From: Mucilaginibacter_A sp050955045
GTDB taxonomy: Bacteria > Bacteroidota > Bacteroidia > Sphingobacteriales > Sphingobacteriaceae
Assembly (NCBI GenBank): GCA_050955045.1
Contig: JBPBQV010000031.1
Location: 62,001 to 126,000 of the forward strand
DNA: 64,000 nucleotides
Direction: 5' to 3'
The translations under genes and the position numbers were made by a program. The notes beneath the pieces were generated by a model that saw only the letters and a program-made list of their open reading frames with translations, searched no databases and had not been told where the DNA came from. Positions within the stretch are counted from its first letter, which is position 1. The number at the start of each line of letters is the position of its first letter. Shown here piece by piece: positions 37,975 through 46,790 of this stretch.

Positions 37975-38036
37975 GAAGAATAGTTTTTTAATTTTATAGG
38001 GGTAAAAGAAGTATTTGATGCTTCTTTTACCCCTTG
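37911..38036 (+). repeat. Direct repeat copy 1: nfu 3' end plus terminator
   Basis: This stretch, from inside the nfu 3' coding end through the motif hairpin, recurs at 38803-38922 with about 90 per cent identity by eye and a 9-base deletion in copy 2. The two copies flank the DUF6934 cassette. Confidence 0.85.
37997..38036. terminator. Terminator of nfu-like gene, motif pair (GAAG type)
   Basis: AGGGGTAAAAGAAG and CTTCTTTTACCCCTT pair around a short loop with TATTTGATG and run into a T-rich tract. Both arms hold a core motif copy. Confidence 0.87.
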
Positions 38037-38128
38037 TTTTTTTTAATTTTTTTATGGAGTCAAGCTATTAATACTTTCACTTTTATAATTAAACTTGAAA
38101 TCGCTAAATTCACATTAGATTTTAAATC

Positions 38129-38572
38129 ATGAAACTTGATCGCTATGAATTAAAAGCAGGACGAAACTTAACTACGTTTGAATTTCTGAGTGAAGGACAA
38201 AAAGGAAAGATCATAAAAGTTATACAGTTTCAACGAATGAATCTTCCTAATTTGTATAATCTTGCATTTGGCGATAAAAATCCGGAAACAGGAGATCTTG
38301 ACGATAAAGTAGTAACAGATAATGGCGACTCTGAAAAAGTACTTGCAACAGTTGTGGCTGCAATTTATGCTTTTGCTGATCAATATCCAGATGTTTGGGT
38401 TTATGCTACAGGAAGTACGGAAGCCAGAACCAGACTTTACAGGATGGGAATTAACAAATATTTTGATATTGCTGAGGCAGACTTTGAAATAATGGGTGAA
38501 CAGCAAAATGAATGGGAATGGTACGAAAAAGGTAAAGATTATCAAGCCTTTGCCGTACGAAGAAAATTTTAA
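38129..38572 (+). CDS. DUF6934 family protein
   Basis: 147 residues. The pattern FEFLSEGQKGKIIKVIQFQ, YNLAFGD, DNGDSEKVLATV and GSTEARTRLYRMGINKYF matches DUF6934, a Bacteroidota family of unknown function found beside a small partner gene. The small ORF at 38585 follows by 12 bases. The pair sits between two copies of the nfu 3' end, which marks it as an inserted cassette. Toxin-antitoxin activity is a guess based on size and pairing only; no catalytic motif is seen. Confidence 0.75.
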   Translation: MKLDRYELKAGRNLTTFEFLSEGQKGKIIKVIQFQRMNLPNLYNLAFGDKNPETGDLDDKVVTDNGDSEKVLATVVAAIYAFADQYPDVWVYATGSTEARTRLYRMGINKYFDIAEADFEIMGEQQNEWEWYEKGKDYQAFAVRRKF

Positions 38573-38584
38573 TAAATTTGAATA

Positions 38585-38755
38585 ATGAAAACAATGCTTG
38601 ATATAAACGAAAAAAAGGTACCAGCCGTTCGTATTGACTCCTCATTGGATAAATATGATAATATTGTACTTTTTCCTGAGAAACTGGCGAAAGCAAATGA
38701 GAACCTTAAAAAGGCTGGTTTCCCAAAGCTTTCTGACAAAAAACATAACCGCTAA
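38585..38755 (+). CDS. Small partner protein of the DUF6934 cassette
   Basis: 56 residues starting MKTMLDINEKKVPAVRID and ending DKKHNR; charged, no signal peptide or cysteines. It begins 12 bases after the DUF6934 gene and ends shortly before copy 2 of the flanking direct repeat. Consistent spacing and in-frame length support a real gene, but no family is recognised. Confidence 0.6.
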   Translation: MKTMLDINEKKVPAVRIDSSLDKYDNIVLFPEKLAKANENLKKAGFPKLSDKKHNR

Positions 38756-38802
38756 TCAAAGTATTTGTAATAGCTGGGCTGGAAAATTTTATTATTAAAC
38801 CT

Positions 38803-38922
38803 GAATTGAAAGTTTATTGAAACATATGGTTACGGAAGTGGTTTCCAAGGCTTTGTAAGAAGAATAGTTTTCTAATTTTATAGGGGGTAAAAGAAGTATT
38901 TAGATACTTCTTTTACCCCCTA
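38803..38922 (+). repeat. Direct repeat copy 2: degenerate nfu 3' end plus terminator
   Basis: Starting AATTGAAAGTTTATTGAAAC, this copies the nfu 3' end with substitutions, a 9-base deletion and no functional reading frame, and ends in a motif hairpin. It bounds the DUF6934 cassette on the right. Confidence 0.85.
38881..38922. terminator. Perfect motif hairpin ending the cassette (GAAG type)
   Basis: Arms TAGGGGGTAAAAGAAGTAT and ATACTTCTTTTACCCCCTA are fully complementary with a 4-base loop, then seven Ts. Each arm is one exact motif core. Confidence 0.9.
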
Positions 38923-39033
38923 TTTTTTTGACTAAGATTTATGATGAAAATTTAGTTAATTGCATGATTAAAAGACCAATTGTGAGTCAAGTGATGTGTT
39001 ACCAACCTTAACTCTTATAATGCAAACCAAACA

Positions 39034-40920
39034 ATGAAAACATACATTGAGAAAGTAATTTTTATAAATCGTGCTCCTTTTGATAAGTTAGAACTTGACT
39101 TTAGTGAAAATGAAATTACTGTTTTAACGGCAATTAATGGAAGCGGGAAGACTACTTTGCTTTCACATATTGTTGACGCGTGGCATGAAATGGCTAGACC
39201 GCACTTCTCAATGGAATTTGAAGAAAAAGAAAACAAATTTTATAGAGTTTCATCTCCCATATACAATTTAATTCAACATCAACCTTCGTTTGTATATATT
39301 AGATTTAAAACTATTGAAGGAAATATTGATTACGTTGACATTAGAAATAAGTGTACTGAAGAAGAATATAACAGGTTAATTCAAATTGAGGGAAAAATAC
39401 CTTTTAGTGAAATCAAACCATCACTTGATGAAGCTAATAACGTAAAGCACACTTCTTCCATCTTCAATAAGCAAACTGCAGAAAAAATATTTTTCAATAA
39501 TTTAGTTACTTATTTCCCATCTTATAGGTTTGAAGCTCCTGGTTATTTAAATGAACCTTATAAAGTAAATCTAGATTTCAAAAAACTATCTGGTTATACA
39601 GGTTATTTAAAAAACCCACTGGAAGTAATTACTGGATTACCTCAACTTGCAAACTGGATAATGGATATAGTTTTAGATATACGAATGAATCAGACTTTGC
39701 CTGATATGATCGTATTTAACAACTTAAACAATCTCATTACCCAGACCTTAATATCAAAAAAATTAGGAGCACTACGATTTGGCATCGGTTCCCGGGGAAT
39801 GGGAAGCACTAGAATCCAAATAATAAATAGTCAAACAAACCAACAAATTTATCCTACGATTTTCAACCTTTCATCTGGAGAGTCTTCTATGCTCTGCCTT
39901 TTTGGTGAATTATTAAGACAAGCGGATAATTACAGTAACAATATATAATTAGATGCAATTTCAGGTATTGTACTAATCGATGAAGTTGATAAGCATTTGC
40001 ATATCAAACTTCAAAAAGAGGTTCTACCAAAACTCTTTAAGCTTTTTCCAAGTGTTCAATTTATTCTAAGTTCTCATTCTCCATTTCTAAGCATGGGACT
40101 TGCTGAGGAAGTTAAAGAAAGAACTAAAATTGTTGACTTAGATAATTTGGGAATTTCCTCTGACCCAACTACAAACAAACTTTATACAGAAGTTTATAAC
40201 ATGATGATTGGTGAAAATAACAGGTTTAAGGAACAGGTCCATTCTTTAAATCAAGTGATTCAAATGAGTAATATACCATTGATAATAACAGAAGGTAAAA
40301 CTGACGTACAACATATTAAAAAAGCAAAGGAAAAATTAAATGTCGAAAACTGTGAGGTAGAATTTTACGAAATAACTGGAGATTGGGGAGATTCGAAATT
40401 GAAATTACTTTTAGAGCAATTGGCAAAAATCAAACAAACGAGAAAGATAATTGGAATTTTTGACAGAGATGATTCTTCAATAGTCGCAGAAATGGAAAAG
40501 ACCGGCCAGTTATTTAAAGATTATACTAATAATGTTTTTGGGTTCTGCATTCCTATCCCGATAGGTAGAGAAAGCTATACTAATATTTCAATTGAATTTT
40601 ATTACACAGACAGTGAAATTAAAAAAGAAAAAGATGGAAAGAGTTTATTTTTTGATAATGAAGTCGATTATCTCCATAACAAAAGCACAAATGAACCTGA
40701 GGTAAGAAAATTAAAAAGTTCAAGAGTAAAACAAGAATATTCAAAAAAAATATTTGATGAACAAAAAATTTGTAAAGTTGCAGAGTGGATTCATTCAAAA
40801 GCAAATTTTGCAAAACTTGTAGAAACTGACACAGAATTTATAAGTAACTTTAACTTTGCCAAATTCAACTTGATATTTGAAAGAATCAAACTCATATTGT
40901 CATCACCCATTAACTTTTAG
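39034..40920 (+). pseudogene. OLD-like AAA ATPase-TOPRIM nuclease, split by one in-frame stop
   Basis: One frame runs 629 codons from 39034 to 40920 with a single TAA at 39946-39948 (codon 305). Before it: Walker A INGSGKTT near residue 35 and the signature LSSGESSMLCLFGELL. After it, in the same frame: Walker B GIVLIDEVDKH, switch His in SSHSPF, then a TOPRIM domain with ITEGKTD and IFDRDDSS. The stop falls between signature and Walker B, so neither half alone is a working ATPase. This is the class 1 OLD layout, nucleases often used in phage defence. Base composition is more AT-rich than neighbours and no exact dispersed motif occurs inside. Read separately, the halves are 39034-39948 and 39952/39997-40920. 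A sequencing error, pseudogene or readthrough are all possible. Confidence 0.82.
39946..39948 (+). other. In-frame TAA interrupting the OLD-like gene
   Basis: The codon TAA sits in ATATATAATTAGATGC. A CAA at this place (one C-to-T change) would give NNIQLDAISG and restore the full protein. Confidence 0.75.
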
Positions 40921-41003
40921 AAATAAATATATAGCATAACATCAGTAATAATAGCAAGCGATAATATTTAACGCTTCTTTTGCCCTGCTTTTCTTCTACA
41001 AAC

Positions 41004-41804
41004 TTACTTTCCAACCGGAAAAAACTTTTGAATCTTCCCCAGCAACTCCTCACCAATCATCGCATTAGTAGCAATCACATCACGGGTTTTCAGCATATCA
41101 TCACCTCCGGCAAAATCAAAAACCTTGCCTCCTGCCTGTTTTACAATGATAATCCCGGCAGCCATATCATAATCGTTCAGGTTGTATTCGTAATACGCAT
41201 CAAAACGGCCGCAAGCGGTATAAGCTAAATCAACCGCTGCAGAACCTAAACGGCGCATACCGTGGCAGCTTTTCAGTAAATCCTTCAGCAAATCAATGTA
41301 AGAATCTTCTTTCTCAAAATTGTAATATGGGAAACCAGTTGCCAGCAAACTATCTGCTAAAGTTGGTTTATCAGAAACATGGATTTCTTTGCCGTTTAAA
41401 TAAGCTGGCGCATCTTTCCAGGCGTAAAAACATTCATCCTGATTGATCTCATAAACTACGCCTAAAACCAGTTCTTCATATTCTTTCAACGCAATGCTCA
41501 CCGAATAAACTGGCAATCCGTGAATAAAATTTGTCGTTCCATCTAAAGGATCAATTACCCAATTGTAACGCTCTGCTGTTTTTACAATGGTTTTTTCTTC
41601 GGTGATAAAACCTGCTTCGGGCAAAAGCTCCTGCAATTTGGCAACAATCATTTCTTCGGAAGTTTTATCTACGTAAGAAACCATATCATTTAAACCTTTA
41701 AATTCTATGCGGTTGGCATTAAACTTTCCGGCTTCTGTTTTGATAAATTTTCCGGCTTCTTTAGCCAGCGTAACTACATCGAGGCAAAGTATTTCTAAAT
41801 TCAT
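41004..41804 (-). CDS. Inositol monophosphatase family protein
   Basis: 266 residues. The metal-binding motif DPLDGTTNFIHG and the C-terminal YDMAAGIIIVKQAGG (with the metal Asp) are diagnostic. It dephosphorylates inositol-1-phosphate or a related sugar phosphate; SuhB-type or CysQ-type roles cannot be told apart from sequence alone. It is the last gene of the operon mtaB, lgt, gtrA, this gene, overlapping gtrA by four bases. Confidence 0.92.
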   Translation of the reverse strand: MNLEILCLDVVTLAKEAGKFIKTEAGKFNANRIEFKGLNDMVSYVDKTSEEMIVAKLQELLPEAGFITEEKTIVKTAERYNWVIDPLDGTTNFIHGLPVYSVSIALKEYEELVLGVVYEINQDECFYAWKDAPAYLNGKEIHVSDKPTLADSLLATGFPYYNFEKEDSYIDLLKDLLKSCHGMRRLGSAAVDLAYTACGRFDAYYEYNLNDYDMAAGIIIVKQAGGKVFDFAGGDDMLKTRDVIATNAMIGEELLGKIQKFFPVGK

Positions 41805-42265
41805 TTGGATTCTTTTTTAATGTTGAAGGAAAAAAACTTGTGGACAAAATAGCTAGCAATGCCTAAACTTAAAGCCGCAATAATGCGGGCAACAGGTGGA
41901 AATAGTTTAAAATGATTAACAAACAGCCGTAAAAGTAGCAGGTTTGCAAAAAAACCGACAAACGCCACTAAAGCAAAACGCATAAACTGGTTTCCGGGTG
42001 CCAGCTTGGAATGTGTAAATACAAAATATTTAGTCAGCAAAAAGTTGCAGATAATATTGCAGGTGTAAGATATGATCAGAGAAAGTACATCACCGGAAAA
42101 TGTGATGCCGGAAAAAATAAATTTCTGGTGATGAAAAATATCGTTATACATCAAATAGTAAACGATAATATCAACCACAAAACCAACTCCTGTAGAAAGA
42201 AAAAATAGAACAACCCGGTTTTTGAGTAGCTTTCTGAAAAACGGATTGCGAATATTAACAGGCAT
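41801..42265 (-). CDS. GtrA-family membrane protein
   Basis: 154 residues with four predicted membrane helices and the family pattern FFLSTGVGFVVDIIVYYLM ... FALVAFVGFFANLLLLRLF. GtrA proteins are thought to flip lipid-linked sugars. It overlaps lgt by one base in a TAATG arrangement (stop of lgt and this ATG) and overlaps the inositol phosphatase gene by four, so translation is likely coupled. A second GtrA protein is encoded at 56660. Confidence 0.87.
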   Translation of the reverse strand: MPVNIRNPFFRKLLKNRVVLFFLSTGVGFVVDIIVYYLMYNDIFHHQKFIFSGITFSGDVLSLIISYTCNIICNFLLTKYFVFTHSKLAPGNQFMRFALVAFVGFFANLLLLRLFVNHFKLFPPVARIIAALSLGIASYFVHKFFSFNIKKESK

Positions 42266-43428
42266 TAAACAGTTGTAATGTTTGGTTTCTGCTTTGTTAA
42301 AGCGCTAACAATCATTATTGTTCCGAAAATTGCTAAAACTGCTGATATAAATTCGGCTTGTGTAAAAGCAATACCGGCAACATGATACTTGGTATTTACC
42401 CGAATCAGTTCGATCAGAAATCTTTCTGCTCCGTTTAGTATCAAATAAATGCCAAACATCATTCCCGGCGTTTTAATATATTTCCGGATGCTCCATAAAA
42501 AAAGGAATAGTAAAATACAGATAACAGATTCGTACAGAGAAGTTGGATAAACCGGAACGGGCAACTGATGACAAAATTTGCCCACACAATCCGGAATTTG
42601 TACGCCTTCATCACCCACATTATGCGGATAGCGAAAAGACCATGCCCAATCTGGTGCCCAGCTTAGCCAGCTTGGTTTTGGTGCAGTATTAGTAATTCCC
42701 CAGTCACCATCGCCGGAAAGCTGACAACCGATGCGGCCTACTCCATAAGCAATCATCATTCCCGGAGAACCAATATCAGCCATATGAATCAGCTTGATGT
42801 GATTTTTATGCGCGATATACATTACAGCCGCGCCTCCGCAAACCAAGCCGCCGTAAAAAGTTAATCCGCTGAAACCGACCATCATTCCAACCGGATCTTT
42901 TACAAAATCGCTCCAGTTTTCCAGTCCGTTAAACAGTTTTGCTCCTGCAAATCCCCAAAAAGCCGCCCAAACCAGCATCGTGCCCATCAATTCGTACGGA
43001 TGAACGGTTACTTCTTCTGTTTTTGGTTGAGGTAAAGCTGTTTTTTTCTTTTCTGCATAAGCCCAGTACGCAAAGATGCCTGCTACTATAATTCCACCAA
43101 TCCAGTTGCCGCGGGTAGAAAGCAGAAATTCCTGCGGATTATCCACTAATGAACGGTAGTTAAAAATGGCATCTATAAACTTAAAACCAATTAGAAAGCC
43201 AAAAAGCGCATTACCAACCAGTTCGCCTGCAGAAGCCTGTTCGCCGGTTGTAATTGTTTTTTTGAAAGGATGAATATAACCGAGCTTTTCTTTTCGCTTA
43301 AATTCCTGTTCAAAAGCCCAGTAAGAAGCCATAAAGGCTAAGGCTACAAAAAACCCAAAAGTTTGTATCGGAAGTGGAATGTTGAGGCCGGTTAAATACC
43401 GGATGAGTTCGGTTATGGTTGGAAACAT
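42265..43428 (-). CDS. lgt: Prolipoprotein diacylglyceryl transferase
   Basis: 387 residues, longer than the E. coli enzyme (about 290). It transfers a diacylglyceryl group to the cysteine of lipoprotein precursors in the inner membrane, so it serves the many lipoproteins in this genome. The signature YGVGRIGCQLSGDGDWG matches the Lgt motif (GRIGxFxNxE form) and at least seven membrane helices are apparent. The extra length comes from an early loop and an insertion after the signature. It lies 30 bases downstream of mtaB. Confidence 0.92.
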   Translation of the reverse strand: MFPTITELIRYLTGLNIPLPIQTFGFFVALAFMASYWAFEQEFKRKEKLGYIHPFKKTITTGEQASAGELVGNALFGFLIGFKFIDAIFNYRSLVDNPQEFLLSTRGNWIGGIIVAGIFAYWAYAEKKKTALPQPKTEEVTVHPYELMGTMLVWAAFWGFAGAKLFNGLENWSDFVKDPVGMMVGFSGLTFYGGLVCGGAAVMYIAHKNHIKLIHMADIGSPGMMIAYGVGRIGCQLSGDGDWGITNTAPKPSWLSWAPDWAWSFRYPHNVGDEGVQIPDCVGKFCHQLPVPVYPTSLYESVICILLFLFLWSIRKYIKTPGMMFGIYLILNGAERFLIELIRVNTKYHVAGIAFTQAEFISAVLAIFGTIMIVSALTKQKPNITTV

Positions 43429-43458
43429 GTATTTACGCTGTTTCGGGCGAAGATAAAA

Positions 43459-44778
43459 CTAATGAACCAGAATCTCGGCTGTTTCCTCAATTTCCATATC
43501 GCCGGATATTGCAATGGTGGTTAAACGTACTGGTTTAATTTCATTAACCAGCAAAGGATCGTAAACAGTTTCAATTTTAACATAATTTCTGGTGAAACCA
43601 TGCATCAAGCCATCATTTGTTTCTCTTTCAAATAAAACATCTGCCATCAGGCCAACCTGCGATTCGTAAAAAGCACGGCGTTTTTTATCTGATAAAATAT
43701 GCAGCATTTTACTGCGTTCTGTCCGAGTTGAGCCTGGCACTACACCTGATAGTTCTTTTGCCAGTGTATTTTCACGTTCAGAATAAGTAAAAACGTGGAG
43801 ATAAGAAACAGGCAACTCATTTAAAAAATTGTAGGTATCAATGAAATCTTCGCGCGTTTCTCCCGGAAAACCAACAATCACATCTACGCCAATACAGCAA
43901 TCGGGCATTAGTTCCTTTATTTTGCTGATTCGTTCTACATACAATTCGCATTTGTAACGTCGGCGCATCAAACTCAAAATTTTGTTGGAACCGGATTGCA
44001 GCGGAATATGAAAATGCGGCACAAACCGTTTGGAAACCGCTACAAATGCGATAATTTCATCAGTCAGTAAATTTGGTTCGATGGAAGAAATACGAATGCG
44101 ATCAATGCCTTCTACTTCATCTAAAGCTTTAACCAAATCAATAAACCGATACTGACGGATACCATCAATCAAACCAAAGTCACCTAAGTTTACACCAGTT
44201 AAAACAATTTCTTTTACACCCGAGAAAGCAATTTCGTGTGCTTGTTTAATTACGTTGCTGATGGTATCGCTCCTGCTTGCGCCACGTGCCATTGGAATGG
44301 TACAAAACGAGCAGGAATAATCGCAGCCGTCCTGTACTTTTAAAAATGTACGCGTACGATCGCCGAATGAATACGAAGGAATAAACTGGTTTGCTTCTTT
44401 TACCGGCTGATTATAGACAAGTGCTTTCGGGTTTTTGGTAAGATCTGTAATGTGTTCTACCAGCTGAAATTTTTCAGATGCGCCCAGCACAATATCCACA
44501 CCTTCAATTTCAGAAATTTCTTTGGGCTTTAATTGTGCGTAGCAACCTACAATCGCAACGTAAGCCAACGGCGAAATTTTTAATGCTTCTTTTACTACCT
44601 TTTTACATTTACGGTCGGCATTTTCTGTAACTGAACAAGTGTTAATTACATAAACATCAGCCTGATCTGTAAAATTAACTACCTCATAATCAGCTTGCTT
44701 AAACTGTCTGCCTATAGCAGAAGTTTCGGAGTAATTGAGTTTGCAACCCAGCGTGTAAAAGGCAACTTTTCTATTCAT
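43459..44778 (-). CDS. mtaB: tRNA (t6A37)-methylthiotransferase
   Basis: 439 residues. It adds a methylthio group to t6A at tRNA position 37. The N-terminal domain has the cluster cysteines in LGCKLNYSE, NTCSVTENAD and VGCYAQ; the radical-SAM motif is CDYSCSFC, followed by TIPMARG. A TRAM-like C-terminal domain ends EIEETAEILVH. It opens a likely operon with lgt, gtrA and the inositol phosphatase. Near-exact motif copies are in frame at 44391 and an exact core at 44583. Confidence 0.95.
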   Translation of the reverse strand: MNRKVAFYTLGCKLNYSETSAIGRQFKQADYEVVNFTDQADVYVINTCSVTENADRKCKKVVKEALKISPLAYVAIVGCYAQLKPKEISEIEGVDIVLGASEKFQLVEHITDLTKNPKALVYNQPVKEANQFIPSYSFGDRTRTFLKVQDGCDYSCSFCTIPMARGASRSDTISNVIKQAHEIAFSGVKEIVLTGVNLGDFGLIDGIRQYRFIDLVKALDEVEGIDRIRISSIEPNLLTDEIIAFVAVSKRFVPHFHIPLQSGSNKILSLMRRRYKCELYVERISKIKELMPDCCIGVDVIVGFPGETREDFIDTYNFLNELPVSYLHVFTYSERENTLAKELSGVVPGSTRTERSKMLHILSDKKRRAFYESQVGLMADVLFERETNDGLMHGFTRNYVKIETVYDPLLVNEIKPVRLTTIAISGDMEIEETAEILVH

Positions 44779-44788
44779 TTGGAAGTTG

Positions 44789-44796
44789 CAAAGATA
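44789..44796 (-). promoter_or_regulatory. Candidate -7 box for mtaB
   Basis: Read on the reverse strand this is TATCTTTG, a match to TAnnTTTG, only 10 bases before the ATG, implying a very short leader. Confidence 0.45.
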
Positions 44797-44807
44797 GAAA
44801 AATGTGT

Positions 44808-44822
44808 GCTAAAAGAAGCATT
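44808..44822. repeat. Dispersed motif copy (GAAG type) upstream of mtaB
   Basis: GCTAAAAGAAGCATT lies just upstream of the mtaB promoter box. Confidence 0.7.
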
Positions 44823-44849
44823 TAGAAACTAGATAGAAAGCCATAATAA

Positions 44850-45290
44850 TTACGGCATACCTATTTTAAACCAATCTTCATCTTCTTTTTTATAATGGAA
44901 AATACAATTATTTTTTGTGTAAAAACCAATTTTAGAACCATTGTATTTCAAAGCATCAGAAAAATCAATACTTCTTTTAATAATGGAAACATCTATAAGT
45001 TGATCATTATTAAGTAAAAGCAAGACAAACCGATCATCCAAACCTTCGATACCGGTTTGTACAATTTCCTGTTCATAATTTTGAAGTGTTGCATCAAACT
45101 GAGTTTTGTTGATGTAAGGTTCCAGAATATATAATCTGTTCCAGTTGTTGTTTTTGTATGGTCTTAAATCCAGAGTTCCATTATTCTTTTTTAAGGTTGA
45201 ATGAATGAAATTACCTAAATCATTACTGGTGTGTTTGGGTTTACAACTTGTGAACAAAGCAATAAACAGTACCAAAGCGATATACTTCAC
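44850..45290 (-). CDS. Hypothetical lipoprotein
   Basis: 146 residues. MKYIALVLFIALFTSC is a short signal with lipobox ending at Cys16. The rest shows FVLLLLNNDQLIDVSIIKRSIDFSD with no recognised domain. It lies 15 bases downstream of the ubiX-like gene and may be co-transcribed. An exact motif core occurs inside it at 44969. Confidence 0.6.
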   Translation of the reverse strand: MKYIALVLFIALFTSCKPKHTSNDLGNFIHSTLKKNNGTLDLRPYKNNNWNRLYILEPYINKTQFDATLQNYEQEIVQTGIEGLDDRFVLLLLNNDQLIDVSIIKRSIDFSDALKYNGSKIGFYTKNNCIFHYKKEDEDWFKIGMP

Positions 45291-45305
45291 AAACTAAAAA
45301 TTAGA

Positions 45306-45878
45306 TTAATCTTTGTTTGGCTCACTCCAGCGGTAAGTTTCCTGCTCTAATCCTATTAAATCAATAATCCGGTTTACAACTGTTAAAGCCACTTCTTCGA
45401 TCGTTTTAGGCAAACTGTAAAATGAAGGTACCGCTGGACAAATTATACCGCCAGCTTCTGTTATCGTTTGCATATTACGAATATGAATGAGATTGAGCGG
45501 CGTATCACGGGCAACCAGAATCAGCCGACGGCGTTCTTTCAAAATCACATCTGCGGCACGCGTAGTTAAATCATTAGAAATTCCTGCTGCAATGCGCCCC
45601 AATGTGCCCATTGAACAAGGAACGATTACCATTGTATCAAAACGGGCAGAACCGGAAGCAAATGGTGCCCAAAAATCGGCTTTGTTGTAAATTTTGTAAG
45701 GCAATTGCTGGTAACTTTCATCGCTTAGTTCAAACTTCCAGACATCACGCGCATTATCAGACATTACTACGCCAACTTCCGCAATTTGCTGATGCAAAGC
45801 CTGCAATTTCTCGAGCAATAATTTGGCGTAAATAGAACCACTTGCGCCAGTTATAGCAACTACTATTTTCTTTTTCAT
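45306..45878 (-). CDS. UbiX-family flavin prenyltransferase
   Basis: 190 residues, usual length. It makes prenylated FMN, the cofactor of UbiD-type decarboxylases. Visible motifs: VAITGASGSIYAKLLLEKL (FMN/phosphate binding), VIVPCSMGTLGRIAAGISNDLTTRAADVILKERR and VARDTPLNLIHIRNM. No ubiD is present in the window. It follows the ppx-like gene by 29 bases, where a motif copy lies. Confidence 0.92.
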   Translation of the reverse strand: MKKKIVVAITGASGSIYAKLLLEKLQALHQQIAEVGVVMSDNARDVWKFELSDESYQQLPYKIYNKADFWAPFASGSARFDTMVIVPCSMGTLGRIAAGISNDLTTRAADVILKERRRLILVARDTPLNLIHIRNMQTITEAGGIICPAVPSFYSLPKTIEEVALTVVNRIIDLIGLEQETYRWSEPNKD

Positions 45879-45889
45879 TAATTTTTAGG

Positions 45890-45905
45890 GCATAAAAGAA
45901 GCATC
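45890..45905. repeat. Dispersed motif copy (GAAG type) between ppx and ubiX
   Basis: GCATAAAAGAAGCATC fills the gap between the ppx-like stop and the ubiX-like start. Confidence 0.72.
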
Positions 45906-45907
45906 AG

Positions 45908-46786
45908 CTACTTTATGTTTTTCTCGATCAGTAGCTGGATAATGCCATCAACCATGCCAACTTTAGGCACAAATATATTTTTGATATTGGACCAACGCAT
46001 TACGGTTAAAAAAATCAGCGCAGCCGGAATAATTACATCTGCACGATCCTGGTTCAAGCCCAAGATATAAATACGGTCTTTTAAAGAATAAGAACTGAGA
46101 TGATGATGTAAACTTTTAAGTTTGTTGTAAGCAAGTGGTTTTCCTTCCTTTTCCTCTGCCAACTTAAACAGTTTATTGATATTTCCGCCCGTGCCAATCC
46201 CGGTAATATCTTTGTAAGATTTGGTGTTGGACTGGATAAAACGTTCCATTTCTTTCCAAGTTTCATCTTTATCCTGGTTATCCAAAATCCGGATGGTGCC
46301 AATATTAAATGATTGGGAAGCCACCAGTACATTGTCAGAAAAAAAGGATAGTTCTGTGCTTCCACCGCCAACATCTATGTATAAATAGTTCTTTCTCTTA
46401 TCTAATTTCTCTTCAAAATGACTGGCATAAATAATATTAGCTTCAATTTGTCCGCCAACAATTTCCAGATTAACTCCGGCTTCCGTTTTTACCTTTTCTA
46501 CAATTTCCGGCCCATTTGCAGCTTCCCGCATCGCCGAAGTAGCACAAGCGCGGTAATCAGTTACACCATAAACATCCATCAAATTATAAAAAGCGTGCAT
46601 GGTTTTTACCAGATGATCAATCTTTTTACTTGATATTTTTTTATCGATAAAAGCATCATCACCCAAACGTAACGGCACACGGATTAATGTATTTTTTTTA
46701 AAAGTAACAGGATTAGATGCGTCTGCAATGTCTGCAATCAGCAGGCGCACAGCGTTAGATCCAATATCAATGGCGGCATATCTCAA
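45908..46786 (-). CDS. Ppx/GppA-type phosphatase
   Basis: 292 residues. The ASKHA N terminus MRYAAIDIGSNAVRLLIAD and the middle IDVGGGSTELSFF are hallmarks of exopolyphosphatase/pppGpp phosphatase. It is shorter than E. coli Ppx (about 510), holding only the catalytic two-lobe core, a form common in Bacteroidota. It lies four bases after ppk, so synthesis and breakdown of polyphosphate appear coupled in one operon. Confidence 0.9.
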   Translation of the reverse strand: MRYAAIDIGSNAVRLLIADIADASNPVTFKKNTLIRVPLRLGDDAFIDKKISSKKIDHLVKTMHAFYNLMDVYGVTDYRACATSAMREAANGPEIVEKVKTEAGVNLEIVGGQIEANIIYASHFEEKLDKRKNYLYIDVGGGSTELSFFSDNVLVASQSFNIGTIRILDNQDKDETWKEMERFIQSNTKSYKDITGIGTGGNINKLFKLAEEKEGKPLAYNKLKSLHHHLSSYSLKDRIYILGLNQDRADVIIPAALIFLTVMRWSNIKNIFVPKVGMVDGIIQLLIEKNIK

Positions 46787-46790
46787 AATA

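Noticed and set aside
38900..39034. A retron or other RNA gene upstream of the OLD-like nuclease
   Set aside because: No reverse transcriptase gene is near, and apart from the cassette terminator no paired structure was seen.
39997..40920. Treating the second half of the OLD-like gene as an independent gene
   Set aside because: The frame continues without gap from the first half, and Walker B lies before the first possible start; a TTG start here would leave a truncated ATPase.
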